Source of the DNA: Cytidiella melzeri
Taxonomy: Eukaryota; Basidiomycota; Agaricomycetes; Polyporales; Irpicaceae
Direction of reading: 5' to 3'
DNA length: 64,000 nt
NCBI GenBank assembly: GCA_022592445.1
Contig: JABYQR010000259.1
Span: forward strand, 1-64,000
Within the stretch, counting starts at the first letter, position 1; each line of letters starts with the position of its first letter. The notes beneath the pieces are model-generated. The model saw only the letters and a list, made by a program, of their open reading frames with translations. It did no database searches and was not told the origin of the DNA. Shown one piece after another: positions 1 to 12,100 of this stretch. The translations under genes and the position numbers were made by a program.

Positions 1-1593
1 ACGAAGAAGAAGATATCACGAGTAGTATTAGCACCCGAGGTCTTCCGAGCTGCTGCCTCTCAACATGGGCAAGCTAGCGTACAGCCAGACAGAGACTTGT
101 TGAGACGCATCTGTGAATGTTCCCTTCGAGAAACCGAGGTGGCAGAAGCACTTGCCAAGGTCAAGAAACTCGGACCTCGCCTTCTTAGCCGGGGACTCGA
201 AGAGTGGAACGTAGAGAACGGACTGTTATTGTTCTGGGGAAAGATTTATGTTCCTAAAGATGACGAGATCTGAAAGGAACTAGTTTGAAGACACCATGAC
301 CTACCCGCTGCTAGACACCCGGGCAGGTACAAAACACTGGAGCTATTATCTTGGAACTACTGGTGGCACAGCATGACGCGCTTTGTCAATGATTATGTAG
401 ACACGTGCAACACCTGTCAAAGAACCAAGACGTACCCTGCTCTACCACGTGGTCCGCTCAATCCGCTAGATCTGCCTAATGCCCTATGGGAAAGTGTTAC
501 TACGGACTTCATTGTCAAACTACCGCTATGTAAAGGATACGACTCTATCACAGTTGTGGTTGATCGAACAACAGCACAGGTGCATTGCTATCCATCACGG
601 GAAAGCATGAAAACACCAGAACACGTGCAGGATTATATTGCAAACATGTTTCGACTCCACGGTGTACCTCGCCAGATGATCTCGGACCGCAGATTGGTGT
701 TTGCATCCAAGTTTCTCCGTGCTATCTACGATGCACTCGGAGTAAAGTCATCCATGTCCACTGCATATCATCCTCAGACAGATGGTAAAACTGAACGTAT
801 GAACCAAGAGATAGAGCAGTATCTCCAAGTGTTCTGCTCCTTCAGACAGGATGACTGGACAGATTGGTTACCAATTGCGGAGTTTGCGCTTAATAGTCGA
901 GTACACTTGTCCACCGGGAAGGCCCCCTTTCAACTGATCTATGGGTATCTACCTGAATTTCAGGTGCCTCTGAACCCAGTGTCAAATGTTCCTGCAGCAG
1001 ACGAACGTCTTTGAGCACTACGAGAAGCCCAAGAAGACGCTAAAGCTGCATTACAACTTACGGCAGAACGTATGAAACGGTTCTATGATCACGGAGTTAC
1101 AAAAGCTCCACAGTTTAAAGTCGGTGACAAAGTCTACGTGGAGCGCGAAAAACATCCAAAGGAACAGCCGGTGGCAAAGCTAGCACCAAAACGAGACAGT
1201 CCCTATGAGATCTTAGAAAAGATTGGGGATCTGAACTACCGGGTTAAACTCACCATTCGAGATAAGCGCCACCCAGTGTTCCATGTGGATAGGTTGCAAC
1301 CAGCCAAGACGGCAAGTTTGGTCCCTAACCGGGAATTTCCTGAACCTGAGCCAATTGTGGTAGATGAAGAAGAGGAGTACGAGGTAGAACAGATTCTTGA
1401 TTCAAGGATCTTCGGGCGAAAGAAGGAGTTTCAGTACCGTGTCAAGTGGAAAGGATACCCAGAATCAGAAAATTCCTGGGAACCAGCAACAAACGTCACT
1501 CATGCTGATGAAGCAGTTAAAGATTTCCACAGACAACACCCAGGAGCTCCACAGCCAATCGCTGCATCTCTATTCTTGGCGATGAACTTCTGA
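1..1593 (+). pseudogene. Ty3/gypsy pol fragment: integrase and chromodomain
   Basis: This is the 3' part of a chromodomain gypsy polyprotein, in one reading frame from the window edge to the stop at 1591-1593. In order it shows a linker, the integrase zinc-binding region (H..H, then CNTCQ near 409), the integrase core with TTDF near 507, SDRR near 685 where most relatives have SDRG, and the downstream Glu in the ERMNQE stretch near 795. A C-terminal SH3-like part (VGDKVY) and a chromodomain follow (YEVEQIL, VKWKGY, SWEP; about 1378-1545). The frame is broken by three TGA codons, at 271-273, 286-288 and 1012-1014, so it is inactive. The chromodomain would have targeted integration to modified chromatin. 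Reverse transcriptase and gag lie outside the window. Confidence 0.93.
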
Positions 1594-1700
1594 CCAATCA
1601 ACGAGAATTTTGAGAAACTACCTTCAGAAACTCTACGACGCGTATCCTTGTGGGAAGACGGAAAAGACTCAACTCCTGCCTTCTGGAGAAAAGGCCTTTA

Positions 1701-2188
1701 GGAGGGGGGTAATGTCACAAGCATGCACACTTTTTCCTTTCTTTTCCTTTTATTTTCCTTATCTTATCTTATCAAAGGCGCAGTACATGTGACAGACTGG
1801 GCACATGATCATAGAACGTGCTGGAACATTGTAGAACATTGTATAACATTGCACCATAGCACACCATACGTTCCCACAGCAGTGTTAGGAGTGCAGACCT
1901 GGTACCAGGGGTCCTTGTCTGAGATGTATATAAACCCACCCTGTAGCTCCCTAAAGACCTCAGATTCTACCTCCTAGTCTTTAGGTGATGTTCACCTTGT
2001 ACCTAGTCCACCAATGTACCAATATACCTAGTCTTTAGCTCATTGTCAGCTGCTCCCTTGTCGTCGTCTCTCCCCCTTTCATCATCATCATTTCCTCTGT
2101 CGTCATTGTCCACGCAAGTTCGCTCGTTGTTCCTCCCTCCCTTTCATCACTTCCTCGCTCTTCTTAGAGTTTGGTTGTGTTGTTGACA
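1701..2188 (+). repeat. Polypurine tract and 3' LTR of the first gypsy element
   Basis: A purine run (GGAGGGGGG, about 1701-1709) is followed by TAA and TGTCAC at 1713, the usual layout of a polypurine tract and LTR start. A TATA-like GTATATAAA lies near 1924. The LTR is pyrimidine-rich toward its end. The 3' border is not fixed by a second copy. TGTTGACA ending at 2188 would give a TG..CA LTR of about 476 bp and directly abuts the next LTR, so that end is inferred. Confidence 0.65.
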
Positions 2189-2806
2189 GTGATGAGCAAA
2201 GTACTGGTGGGTACTGAGTAGTCCTGGTTCAATAAAGTGGATAAGACTGAGGGGATATGCCCTCAGGAGTGCCTCTATATATACATGAAGGGAAGGACCC
2301 CAGGTACTACCCTAAGACCCCTGATACCTACATGTGTAAGCGAAGTAATCTACCTTACTAAGCATGCCCTATGCCCTAGTGGTGCCACTTCAATGATCAA
2401 CCAATAGCAAATGTCCCCATAACCTGACCCCATGACCCAGTCCCAAGGCTAGACTTTTCCAGAAGGTTCTAAGAACTATGACATCATCTAATGGAATGTT
2501 TTATACTATGACATCATAGTTCCAGCATGTTCCACAAGGTTCCAGAGAGTTCTATCATGTGATACACAGATAAGGAAAGGAGCGCATCAGCGCATCAGAG
2601 ACAGGAGGCGCATCAGCACATCAATTGATAGGCACTGAGAATAAGCGCCGGAATGAGCGCCTGATAAGCACCAGATAAGCGATGGATAAGCACCTAAATA
2701 GACGCCGGATAAACACTGGATAAGTGCCTGATGAGCGCTTAAATATTCCCAATAACACCGTTGCCTGGTAAGGCAAGTCTTGTAGAAACATTGAAAATCT
2801 GTGACA
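2189..2806 (-). repeat. Solo LTR of gypsy family A, inverted
   Basis: Reverse complement of the family A LTR seen at 42066-43564 and 50451-51152. It ends at 2806 with the complement of TGTCACAG, the LTR start. The TATA region, the TGATGCGC repeats and the GCGCTTATC-type repeats are all recognisable. The end nearest 2189 lacks roughly the last 70 bp of the LTR (the part ending CTGTTACA), so the copy is truncated where it meets the preceding LTR. Confidence 0.85.
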
Positions 2807-3097
2807 CACTCGTGCAGCAGAGCTTATGCAGGCAAAGGGGTCCTATACTAGGTATTTTACTACAAAAACCTTGACAAAGTTTTACATAGAATAGTCGAGA
2901 TGATGCACAATAGTAGTACTATTTGTACAGCACACGAGCGCTAAACGCAGCTTTGCGCGGATCGTGCACGATTTTTGGCACACAACGCAGACCATACCAA
3001 GAACATGATTTGCACATTGTATATAGTGTGTGAAAATTGAGAATTGATAAAAATGCGCAGAAATGAGCTCGCACAATGAGAAAATCATTGCGCGCTC
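2807..3097. other. Intergenic flank, no gene seen
   Basis: About 290 bp of ordinary sequence between the inverted LTR-A and the left end of the CACTA-like element. I see no coding potential. Its last three bases, CTC at 3095-3097, are the left target-site duplicate of the CACTA-like element. Confidence 0.6.
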
Positions 3098-3110
3098 CAC
3101 TGCACGTTAG
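3098..3110 (+). repeat. Left terminal inverted repeat of the CACTA-like element
   Basis: Thirteen bases, CACTGCACGTTAG, exactly matched in inverse at 16705-16717. Homology continues imperfectly inward to a shared TGGATATTGCGTG block (near 3130 on the left, inverse near 16673-16690). CTC duplicates sit immediately outside. Confidence 0.88.
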
Positions 3111-3449
3111 CCCTGAATTCCCATTGTGGATATTGCGTGTATATTAGTGATATCCATCCGATATCCACCCTATATCCATTCACACTTATTTCCATGCAAT
3201 AAAAATGTAATATCCATATAAGCGCCCATAACTATAATCCAGACCCGCAAGGAGCACCCGTCGGCAGTACTCGTAAGCACAATTATATCCTGCGGCGACT
3301 CATCAGCAATTGGCGCATCAGGAGCATCCAAATCGAGCAGGCGTTGGCCGCTTCTGATTACATAACACTTCGTTGATGGCAACTGAACTGGATGGCGCAG
3401 CTGAGAACAACGGCTGCATTGCTTTCAACATCGCACCAAGACACTCACA

Positions 3450-4240
3450 ATGTCAGAAGCACCACTGAAATCTTGGCTCGCTTGGAACAAGGTCGAGCCA
3501 GTCATTCAGGGCGATCCGGACTTGCACGCTGCCCTTAAGCAAGTGATTTTGATGGCGGAATCTTTTGTCGCGCTCAAAGACGGCTTCAATGGCGACGATA
3601 ACATGTCCGCCAACATTGTCGATTTTGCCTGCACGGTAGAGATGTGTATCACTCAGGCATGCATGATAACCAGTGCGCAAAATCTTTCCTTTGCATGCCG
3701 GAAGCTTGTGAAGTCTGTCGAGCTTCTTTGGCAGCGGCGCACCGAGCATATATGCATGCAATCGTAAGTACAAATGTATCTGCAGTTAACGCAATAACTG
3801 ATGTTTGTCTTGTTAATGTCAAGAACCTCCCTCGCTCTGCCGGAGACTGTCAATATCTGTGGTTTGCCTGCGCAGCGCTCTCTCGCTCGCTACAAGTGAG
3901 TATCATGAATTTGGTATGCGCTCTCATGTCTGAAGATCAATAGACAAACTACTCTCGATGACTACTTCACTGTGACACAGAAACTGGCCCATAATCAGCG
4001 CCGTGCCATTTATCCGCAGGCTCAACGGTCAGTGTCTCACCTCCAAAACTGCTCGGTATAAACAGCTCTCACACATTCATTCACAGACTCCCCTCGTTTC
4101 GCCAACTCCCAATTGACATTTCCTTTTGCATTGTCGCTCCAGTTTTGAGATCCAAGCATCCGGCCTTGGACGTGTTGTTGGCGCCGTCTGGATATCATAC
4201 GAGCACGCGAGCTGGAATGTATGATCTCAAATCACTGTAA
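3450..4240 (+). CDS. Small spliced transposon protein with a PIP-box-like motif
   Basis: First gene inside the left end of the CACTA-like element. Proposed exons are 3450-3763, 3824-3895, 3944-4027 and 4087-4240, joined by 48-60 bp introns and giving 207 residues. If the last intron (donor GTCAGT, weaker than the others) is not spliced, translation stops at 4061 (167 residues). ATG at 3450 is the first good start. The N-terminal part is helical-looking with scattered Cys; no family is recognised. Residues encoded at about 3946-3969 read QTTLDDYF, a textbook PCNA-interacting (PIP) pattern Q-x-x-L-x-x-Y/F-F. I infer, without proof, a link between the transposon and the host replication clamp. 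The gene converges on the next one. Confidence 0.55.
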
Positions 4241-4570
4241 TAGACATTATACGCACAACAAAGTATAGCATGATTTTGAGCGCACTCTGTTGCGGCGGAG
4301 GACTTGGAAATTGGCTCACCAGGCATCAAATAAGTTCCATTTTATGTATACACTCTGCGCGTGACTGGATAGAATGGGCACGTACCAATAGCGACAGTCA
4401 GGAAAGACCATATTGCCATGTCTGAACAGAGTGTGAAGCCCCACTGCACTCAGCGTACCAGCGCGCAATCCTGACATTCCAGTCTACTGATTAGCATACG
4501 TTTCCAAAATATATGACAGTCCCAGCGTAGAAAAGAGTCAACATGGGGGACATGACGATGAAGCGCGAAG
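4241..4570. other. Convergent intergenic region inside the transposon
   Basis: About 330 bp between the 3' end of the small plus-strand gene and the 3' end of the large minus-strand gene. No coding signal was found. It presumably holds both 3' untranslated regions. Confidence 0.5.
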
Positions 4571-7240
4571 TTACATTGCAGCGGGTAAAGCACGACCTGA
4601 GAGTTCACCAATGTTTGTCAGCACGTTCGTCTTTGCAGCCTTCCTATGAGGCAACGTCCGGCACCATTCTTGAGCAGTTTTGGGCTGGACTTTACCGTCC
4701 AGTATCGCCTTGCAATGGTTCACGAAGAACTGCTCATTCCTGGCACTCCAATAGTCGAGGTCCACCCCCAATTGCGACCATGTTGTTACAGTTGGCCACC
4801 ATGACCAATACGCAGTACCCGAAGGGCCATTCTCAGGGTGTTCTGAGATATAAGCAGCATTGTAATTTGTCCAAGAAACATGGTACTTACCCGGCATGAC
4901 CCTGTACACTCCGCAGATCACATCCTCTTGATGTGGCGATAATACATCGTCCACATAGTCCAAGCCGTCCAGTATACGATGGTTACACCGTGTTTGGAAC
5001 CCACTCGGACCGTTGTATACCGCTGAATCGTCTGCATAGGCGTCACGGGCCAGTCGCCACAGCAAGCCGCCCCGTAACAAGGCAGCGCGACCCTGAACAC
5101 TTTTGATGACCTCCTCTCAATATTTGAGGAAGTCCTCATAGTCCGCAATCGTGAACTTGTGACGATGCTCAATGAGTCTGAGCCCTAACGGTACCAGGTT
5201 GAAATAAGAGGACATCGGGGGAGTTGGCTGAAGCACCGTTGGGTCCGCAATTGACTGAAGTGTGTTGAAGGGCACTCCCCATCTGAGCAATGCGCCAGTC
5301 ACATCATCCAACGAGGGACCTACCCCGGATTGTAGGAGGTGGTTCACGGTGACAGGGTCGGCCAGGCAAGGAGAGCGAGAGTGACGTCGAGCAGAGCGAG
5401 AGCGACGTCAAGCAGAGCGAGAACAACATGGAGCAGAGCGAGAACGACGTGGAGCAGAGCGAGAACGACGTCGAGGAGAGCGAGGGCAACGAGGAGGAGA
5501 ATGAGAGCGACAAGGAGGAGAACAAGGGCGACGAGGAGGAGAACAAGGGCAACAAGGAGGAGAGCGAGAACGACAAGGAGGAGAGCGAGAACGACGAGGA
5601 GGAGAGGGAGAAGAAGGCGACTCAGGCAATGTATCAGCCTGAGGACTCGCAGCCATGGGCGGATTCTGTAATCGCAGTGCGTCGTCAAAGTAGCCCCAAC
5701 TATCCACCAATTCCTGATCCTCAGTCGTAGCAGATGGGTCCAGCTCCTCCCAAATGTCGAATTCGTTGAAGGTCGCATTGTACCTGCATTGCGACCGAGC
5801 AGTGCCGGCCCACAAGTCGCGCCAGCAAGGCTTTCCAACAAGAACTCTGTTCCAGGCGTCGCTACTGTCGTCTGACTCTTCTCATCTGAAGACTTGGCAG
5901 TTGTGGCTCTTGTTTGGGAGTTCGAGATTGACATGCAGCACCTCCCTTGCTTGCACACGAGCCTTCTGCACCGGATTCATTTGGGCAAGTTTCGCTGCAC
6001 TAACCTTCTCTCTCCTTGCAAAGAACTGCTGGGGTGTTTCACCCAGTGCCTGACCAGTGGTCAAACTTTGCCCTCGCGTGGCGACATAAAGAGGGCCAGG
6101 TGGGTGTGTCACGTTGCTCACTTGCGACGAGGTGGCAGGGGGCACATGGACAATGTTTGTGCCTTCAACTGAGGACGGCCAATGAGTGTCAAGTGAGCCC
6201 CAAGCAGAAGACAAGGATGGTGCTGAGGACGGCCAATGAGTGTCAAGTGAGCCCCAAGCAGAAGACGAGGATGGTGCTGAAGACGACGAGGGGCCGCCCA
6301 AGGACTCCACGCCTACAACATCACGAGCCTCTGCAACTTCTTTGTTCCATTTGTCCCTAGCGAAACGCGCTGCAGGCTGTCGAAGTGAGGCTTCCAACTC
6401 AACTGCTGAGGGCAGATACTCGGTGGACCAAGGGTGCTCAGAAACTGCTGGGCGCGGTCCGAGGTACAGCCAGACAGGCAATTGAAAGTGGTTTATGAGC
6501 TCCTGGAGGTTCTCAATCGTTGACCCCAATGCTGCGACGGTGACGTCGACAACAAGCCCCAATCTATCAGTGGTGGACTGGTCAGCCTTGTCGCCGACCA
6601 GGCAAATTGTAGACCTGCGCAACATGCGTGCCTCGTGTTCGGAAACCAGCTTCCAATGTTGCAATGAGTCCAACCAATGTTTAGGCAATAGATGTCCCGC
6701 GTATGTTACCTTCGGCACGTTGATCCTGAAGACTTCTCGCACAATGCCCAGGAACAATTTGGCTTGTTTTTTCGTTGGCCAGCTGTGATCGTAGTTATAA
6801 TCTTGTGGCCAGGGAAACGTGTTGCGATCTACCTGGACGAGCAGAGGCGTATACAATCCTAAGGGGAAAGTTCGCTTCATCCCGTCGAGGACTCTGCGCA
6901 GGAAAGCCTCCAAGTCACGCCACTCTTGTACATTCTCCAACCTCCACTGGTTGTCGTTGCCTTGGACTACCTTGATTCCCGCCAGCGGTTGCAGCAGACC
7001 GGTATACTGTGTCTCTCTCGGCGTGACTGCGGTCCAATAGTGTGATTGGTTGGCCAGTCTTGTGTAGAGCCATGGCCAGGGCAGCGGAAGGCGATTAATT
7101 TTTTTTGTGAGGTTTTCCGGCGCAAGCTTCGGGAGAGTGGACATGTTGGGAGAGACATAGAGGCCAGGGTAGCGGGGGATATCAGTCTCAGAAGCCCACA
7201 ATACCGAGGGCTTGGGCAGGGTTTGTGGGAGGGTCGACAT
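4571..7240 (-). pseudogene. 890-codon transposon cargo protein broken by three TGA codons
   Basis: From ATG at 7240 one intronless frame runs to the stop at 4571, interrupted only by TGA at 5882-5884, 5408-5410 and 5117-5119. The flanking segments keep the same frame and look like one protein. The N-terminal half has many Trp and Pro; then come a Ser-rich tandem duplication (SSSSAWGSLDTHWPSS twice), a basic helix with FFARRE, a low-complexity Arg/Ser/Pro repeat, and a C-terminal domain with LLRGGLLWRLARD and WWPTVTTW. I recall this architecture from a large, functionally unknown Agaricomycete family often found in transposon-rich DNA. One stop replaces CGA within a repeat whose sister unit keeps CGA; another sits where relatives seem to have Trp. 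So it looks recently inactivated by transitions. It is divergent from the transposase gene. Confidence 0.75.
5360..5620. repeat. Coding minisatellite inside the cargo gene
   Basis: About 260 bp of degenerate 15-24 bp repeats built on GAGCGAGAACGAC and GAGGAG on the plus strand. In the minus-strand gene frame they encode an Arg/Ser/Pro-rich (RSRSP-like) stretch. The plus strand also has an open acidic frame (5428-5730), which I regard as a by-product of the repeat. One unit has GTCAAG in place of GTCGAG, which creates the TGA at 5408-5410. Confidence 0.75.
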
Positions 7241-9137
7241 ATCAGCGCTGCAGGGATATTAGTTTGGAGGCACAACCTGATCAGGGTAGGACACTTACGA
7301 CTTGTGATGGGGTCGGTGAGTAGCGAGTGTCTACGGCACCAGATGTAGGGAGAACTTGGCGACTATCAGCAACGAGCGAAAGCGTAGCAAAAATTTGCAC
7401 TGACGAGCAGAACAGTTTAGGACCTTTTCAAACGTTGGCCTTCTCAAAGAGGCGGCGCGTCCTTGCAAAAGCTTGGCTGTCGTGAGCAGACAAGTCCAGG
7501 CAGAAACTAGGCTGCAGGCTCAGATGCTACGGAGGTGGAGGACTCCGGTGGCAGATTCTCCGCTACCGTGTCTGAGGACGTGTGTCGAAGGTCGTTGTCA
7601 ACGTGCTGGTTAGGTTGTCATCGAGATGTAGGTGCTGGGCGAGGACTCCGGTAGCAGATTCTCCGCTACCGTGAGTGTATGGAGGGGAGGAGGAGGTACA
7701 GCTGGCGGTGAAGGACTCTGGTAGCAGATGCTCCGCTACCAAAAGTTGGAATGTGGGTGGTGGTTGTGGTGGTGAAGGAGGACTCCGGTAGCAGATGCTC
7801 CGCTACCAAAGTTTGGAATGTGGGTGGTGGTTGTGGTGGTGAAGGAGGAAGACGTGTGGGTGGTGGTGATATTGGTGGTGGTGATATTGACGGTGGTGAG
7901 AGCAAATGAAAAGGAGGAGGAGGTGGTGGTGATGGTGGTGGTGGTGGTGGTGGGAGGGCGTTGCAGGAGGAGGAGGTGGTGTGGTCGTCGTGGTACGTGG
8001 TGGTGGCAGTGAGAGTGGTTTGGGCACAGATTGAACCTTGTTCTATGGGCGCTCGGCGTTATAGATTAGATTACCAACAACTTGCCAGCGCATTGTCGGG
8101 TTGCTTTTGCGCCCTCTACCTCCGACCACGACCACAACGACATCCACTACCACAACCACAACCACCGCCTCGTACACCATCGCAGCGGAGCATCTGCTGC
8201 GATGTGTCGTATGATCACCACCTTCTTTTCCTCACCACATACCTGCGACCACAACCACAACCACAACGTCCACTACCACAACCACAACCGCCGCCTCGTC
8301 CACCATCGCAGCGGAGCATCTGCTGTAATGGGTCGTATGATCACCACCTTCTTTTCCTCACCACATACCTGTGACCACAACCACAACCACGACGTCCACT
8401 ACCACCACCACAACCACCGCCTCGTACACTGTCCACCATCGCAGCGAAGCATCTGCTGCGATGGGTCGTATGATCACCACCTTCTTTTCCTCACCACATA
8501 CCTGCAACTACAACCACAACCACAACGTCCACTACCACAACCACAACCACCGCCTCGTACACTGTTGCAGCGGAGCATCTGCTGCGATGGGTCGTTGTCC
8601 TCTACCTGCGACCACAACCACAACCACCACAACAGCCACTACTACGACTACAACCACCGCCCTGTACACTGTCGCATGAACCGCTCTCTTCACAGATCCG
8701 CATGCCTTCGAGCACATTGCTACAAGACACTCCCCGAAGCTGCTTACTGGCACCCTTTGTTTCCTACCGTCAACAATGCCAGGGTCGATATCCTGTCGGC
8801 TTAACCGTTGACGGATATCGGACACTGCCCTGTCGGCTTGACCGTTGATGGATTTCGGCTGAGCACTCACGGGACGTCTGAAGGGGGCGAGCTGCAAAAC
8901 ACTCCTTCTCCCCTGTACACTCTCCACCCTCTCTCTCTCTCTCAAAACTCGCATTCATTTGCAGATTCTTGGATTTGTACTGGAGGGTGTTACTCCGATC
9001 ACGCTTTGTTGCGCGAGCGCTTCTATGTCACGTGTCTCCTGCCTTGTTAGGAAAGTCAGCCTAGATGTTGCGCAAGTCAAGACGTCTCATTGACTGTATG
9101 CTGCCACCACTCGCCGCCATTGATCACATTTTCTCTG
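7241..9137. promoter_or_regulatory. Divergent intergenic region between cargo gene and transposase
   Basis: This 1.9 kb gap separates the starts of the minus-strand cargo gene (7240) and the plus-strand transposase (9138), so it should hold both promoters. Its centre is filled by strand-asymmetric repeats (separate entry). The parts at 7241-7540 and 8700-9137 show no repeats and no convincing gene. Long frames such as 8082-8804 are His/Asn-rich translations of the repeats and are not supported as genes. Confidence 0.5.
7540..8690. repeat. Inverted minisatellite arms (GGTGGT-rich then CCACAA-rich)
   Basis: The left arm (about 7540-7850) repeats a ~68 bp unit containing GGTAGCAGATGCTCCGCTACC and GGTGGTGGTTGTGGTGGTG. 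The middle (7850-8030) is almost pure GGTGGT-type sequence. The right arm (about 8110-8690) repeats a ~120 bp unit four to five times, containing CGCAGCGGAGCATCTGCTGCG and runs of CCACAACCAC. The core AGCAGATGCTCC of the left arm is the inverse of GGAGCATCTGCT in the right arm, so the two halves can pair as a roughly 1.1 kb imperfect hairpin. Confidence 0.8.
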
Positions 9138-12100
9138 ATGCCAGCCAAGACTCTCTGCCCATGTCAGGAATGTCAGATTGCAGGTGGCCAATTTCACACC
9201 ACCGAGCAGATTCGACGACATCTCAAGCGTGAGCAGCTCTTGCAGCAAGAGTTTGAGCAATCTTTGGATGAGGAACCCAAGAGAAAAGCCAAGACAGCCC
9301 ATGCTGTTGTTTCCGAAGCGCATCCGCAACCTGCAGATCATATGACGCAGCAGAGAGAGGGGGAGGACATGGGCAATCCCGCAGGGGACTATGAACCACC
9401 GCCTGTGAGTTACCATCATTTGTTGTGCAGCAAACTCAATGTACTCAATGCAAGTAGACTTGTTCAGACTCAAGTGAAGCTGATGGTGAAGATCTGTACC
9501 TGGATGAATTGCACCTGGATCCATCTAGGGCTTCTGGTAATGTCAATCCCCGTGATCACTGTGCGCAATGTTTCTGATGCTTCCAATCTGGCAGATTCCA
9601 ATCGCGGGAATGACCATGAGCATTTCTCTCGGTCGCCTTCTCTTCCGGACTAGCAGTCCTCTCGAAGCCAGTCCCTTGAGACAGAACAAGATGATGAAGA
9701 CGACACCACCTCTGACAATGCTGGGCTCAACCTAGAGCAGGACCCTCTCTATGTCGACCTTGAGAATATTTTTGACAAGGTACACCAACCGCCGGATGAC
9801 ATCTTTGACCGGGGGATCGATCAGGATTTACCGTCAGCTTTCTACGAGGATCCCATCATTCGCAATATCTACCTTCGCGTCTTTCTGGAGGCAACATTCA
9901 ACCACGCCACCCACGAATCTGTTCAATCTCAGCTTGACGCTCACCACCAGACACTTAAAGCCTGTCAGGAACGCGGTTTGGTCATTGCGGGGCTCAACAC
10001 AATGGCGCAAACCATTTGCACTGTTGAACGACGACTAGGCGTTGACCCTGATTGTTATCTGGTATACTATTTTGTCTGCAATGTTTGCTGGGATTGTCAC
10101 CACCCTGATGAACTCAGCACACTAGCCTCACCAGCATGCCAACGAGATGACTGCGATGGCCGTCTCTATACCGTCAAGCATCTTGAGAAACAAGTGAAAC
10201 GCGTGCCCAATAAAGTCCTAGCCACTTGCCCCATTATTCCACAAATCCAACGCATGATGCTGCGTCCAGGAAAGTACGAAGAATTTCAACACTGGCATAC
10301 CGCAGACGATGAGCCAGGACCGTGTGCACCGGATTGCCGAGAGGGATTGGATGCTTTTCCCAATCCAGATGCACCTCTGCGAGACATTTACAATGGATGG
10401 GCTTGGTGTGCTGCGCAAGCAGGGCTATCACGTAGGCAAGGTGGTGAATGGGGCGTACAGGACGTGGACACCACACAAATCAACCAGCGGTTTGTCTCGT
10501 TGCCCAATGGGCTACTCATCATGATCAACATTGACTGGTATGCCACCTCTTGCTGCGCTCTATGGTGGTCAATTTTTATTGATGCCACAGGTTTACTCCC
10601 ATGAAGACCAACAATTTTGCGAGCAAGTACTCGTGCGGTGCCATGTACGCTACCATCTTAAACAATCCAAGGCAAAAGCGGTTTCATCGCGATGAAACCG
10701 TGCTCCTTTGCATCATACCAGGACCTGGCGAGCCCTCACTCGAGCAGCTCAATGCCGTCATTGAGCCATTCGTGGCTGACATGTTACAGCTTGGTGATGG
10801 TACGCTCTTCATCTCAGTCTCATTTGCAGCCATCTGATTGAATGGCAGGTGTTCCGCTGAGAGCCCACAGTGTAAACGAGCGCGTGCTTACTCACGCGTC
10901 TGTGTTCATAAATTCTTCAGATTTGCCTGCAAGTCGCAAGGTAACCGGGCTTCGATCGTGTACCAGCAAACACTTCATGTGTCCGTGGTGCTGTCAAACG
11001 GTGGCATTGCTCACACACGAACACTGTTTCACTCCACAAAGTGAGCCAATCTATAAATTGATTGACCTTTGTCAGATGTACATTTGCGGCCTATAGAGTT
11101 TCAACCGCGTAAGAACTGGCGATACCTGAAGTACACATTCTATGCTCGAAACAAGGACGCTGCAGAGCGCGAGGAGATTGCTCAAATGAAAGGTATACAA
11201 TGGTCAGCACTTGACGAGCTGCCCGGTTGGCTGCCAGCACGAAACTCTCCACTAGAGTTCATGCATGCCACGTTTCTTGGTAAGATGTTTGTATTTGTGG
11301 ATGCAGGCTTACCGTAATTACTCTTCGCTACAGGGGAGGTGCATCACGTCATGCAGGAAATTATAGTGGGTGGAGGAATGCTCAATGCACGCAATCGCCA
11401 CGATAAGCCAAAGGAGAAGTTCACTGCTTTTTCGGCGTCAATAGAGTGGCCTGGGTCCATTGGCCGGATACCTGCCAAGGTGAGTCACCGGGTTGTAATC
11501 ATATCAGCATTTAATCGACCCATTGTGTACTGAGGTCGATGAGGGAACTCTGAAAGCAGATCACTGGCGAAATTTTGCCAATGTTGTGCCTGTGGCTCTG
11601 TATTGTGCCTGGCAGATTGACGGCAAGATCCCAAACACTGATGCACCCAGGTCCAAAGCGTCAACAAAGGCAGGCCAAGCTGAAGCCCGAAAAGAATCTC
11701 TACTGGCAGGCCGCCGCCGCGAAGTGTGTGCATGTGATCAGAATGTAACAGTCGAAGACTTGCAAGACAGCGACGACGAGGGGGCCCTACGTAAGGATCA
11801 AATCAAGATGAGTCGTAGCTACCGTGACCATTACGAGAACATCCTCAACCACTGCACTGCTATACAGATCTACGTGTCTCGGTCTATTACACCGAGAGAA
11901 GTAATGCGTGCTGGCAAAAACCACAGCCGCGCGTGTGCCTCGTGGGCACGAATGGGGTGTCATTTGACACCCAACTTTCACCTTTCTGAACACAATCCTG
12001 ACTTTCTACTAGCATACGGCCCTCCATACGGATACTGGGGCTATCCAATGGAGCAGCACAACGGGTTTCTCAAGCAGTTTTGCTACAACGGACATTCTGG

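Noticed and set aside
5428..5730. Plus-strand acidic Glu/Asn/Ser repeat protein
   Set aside because: It is antisense to the cargo gene, and the repeat is open in several frames. The flanking coding homology is on the minus strand.
4571..7240. UGA read as Trp or selenocysteine in the cargo gene
   Set aside because: TGA is used as the terminal stop by other genes in the window (gag at 54301, the UBA2 tail at 26919), and homologous repeats show CGA to TGA change, so mutation is simpler.
8082..8804. His/Asn-rich 240-codon frame
   Set aside because: It is a translation of the CCACAACCAC minisatellite. Other frames over the same repeats are also open.
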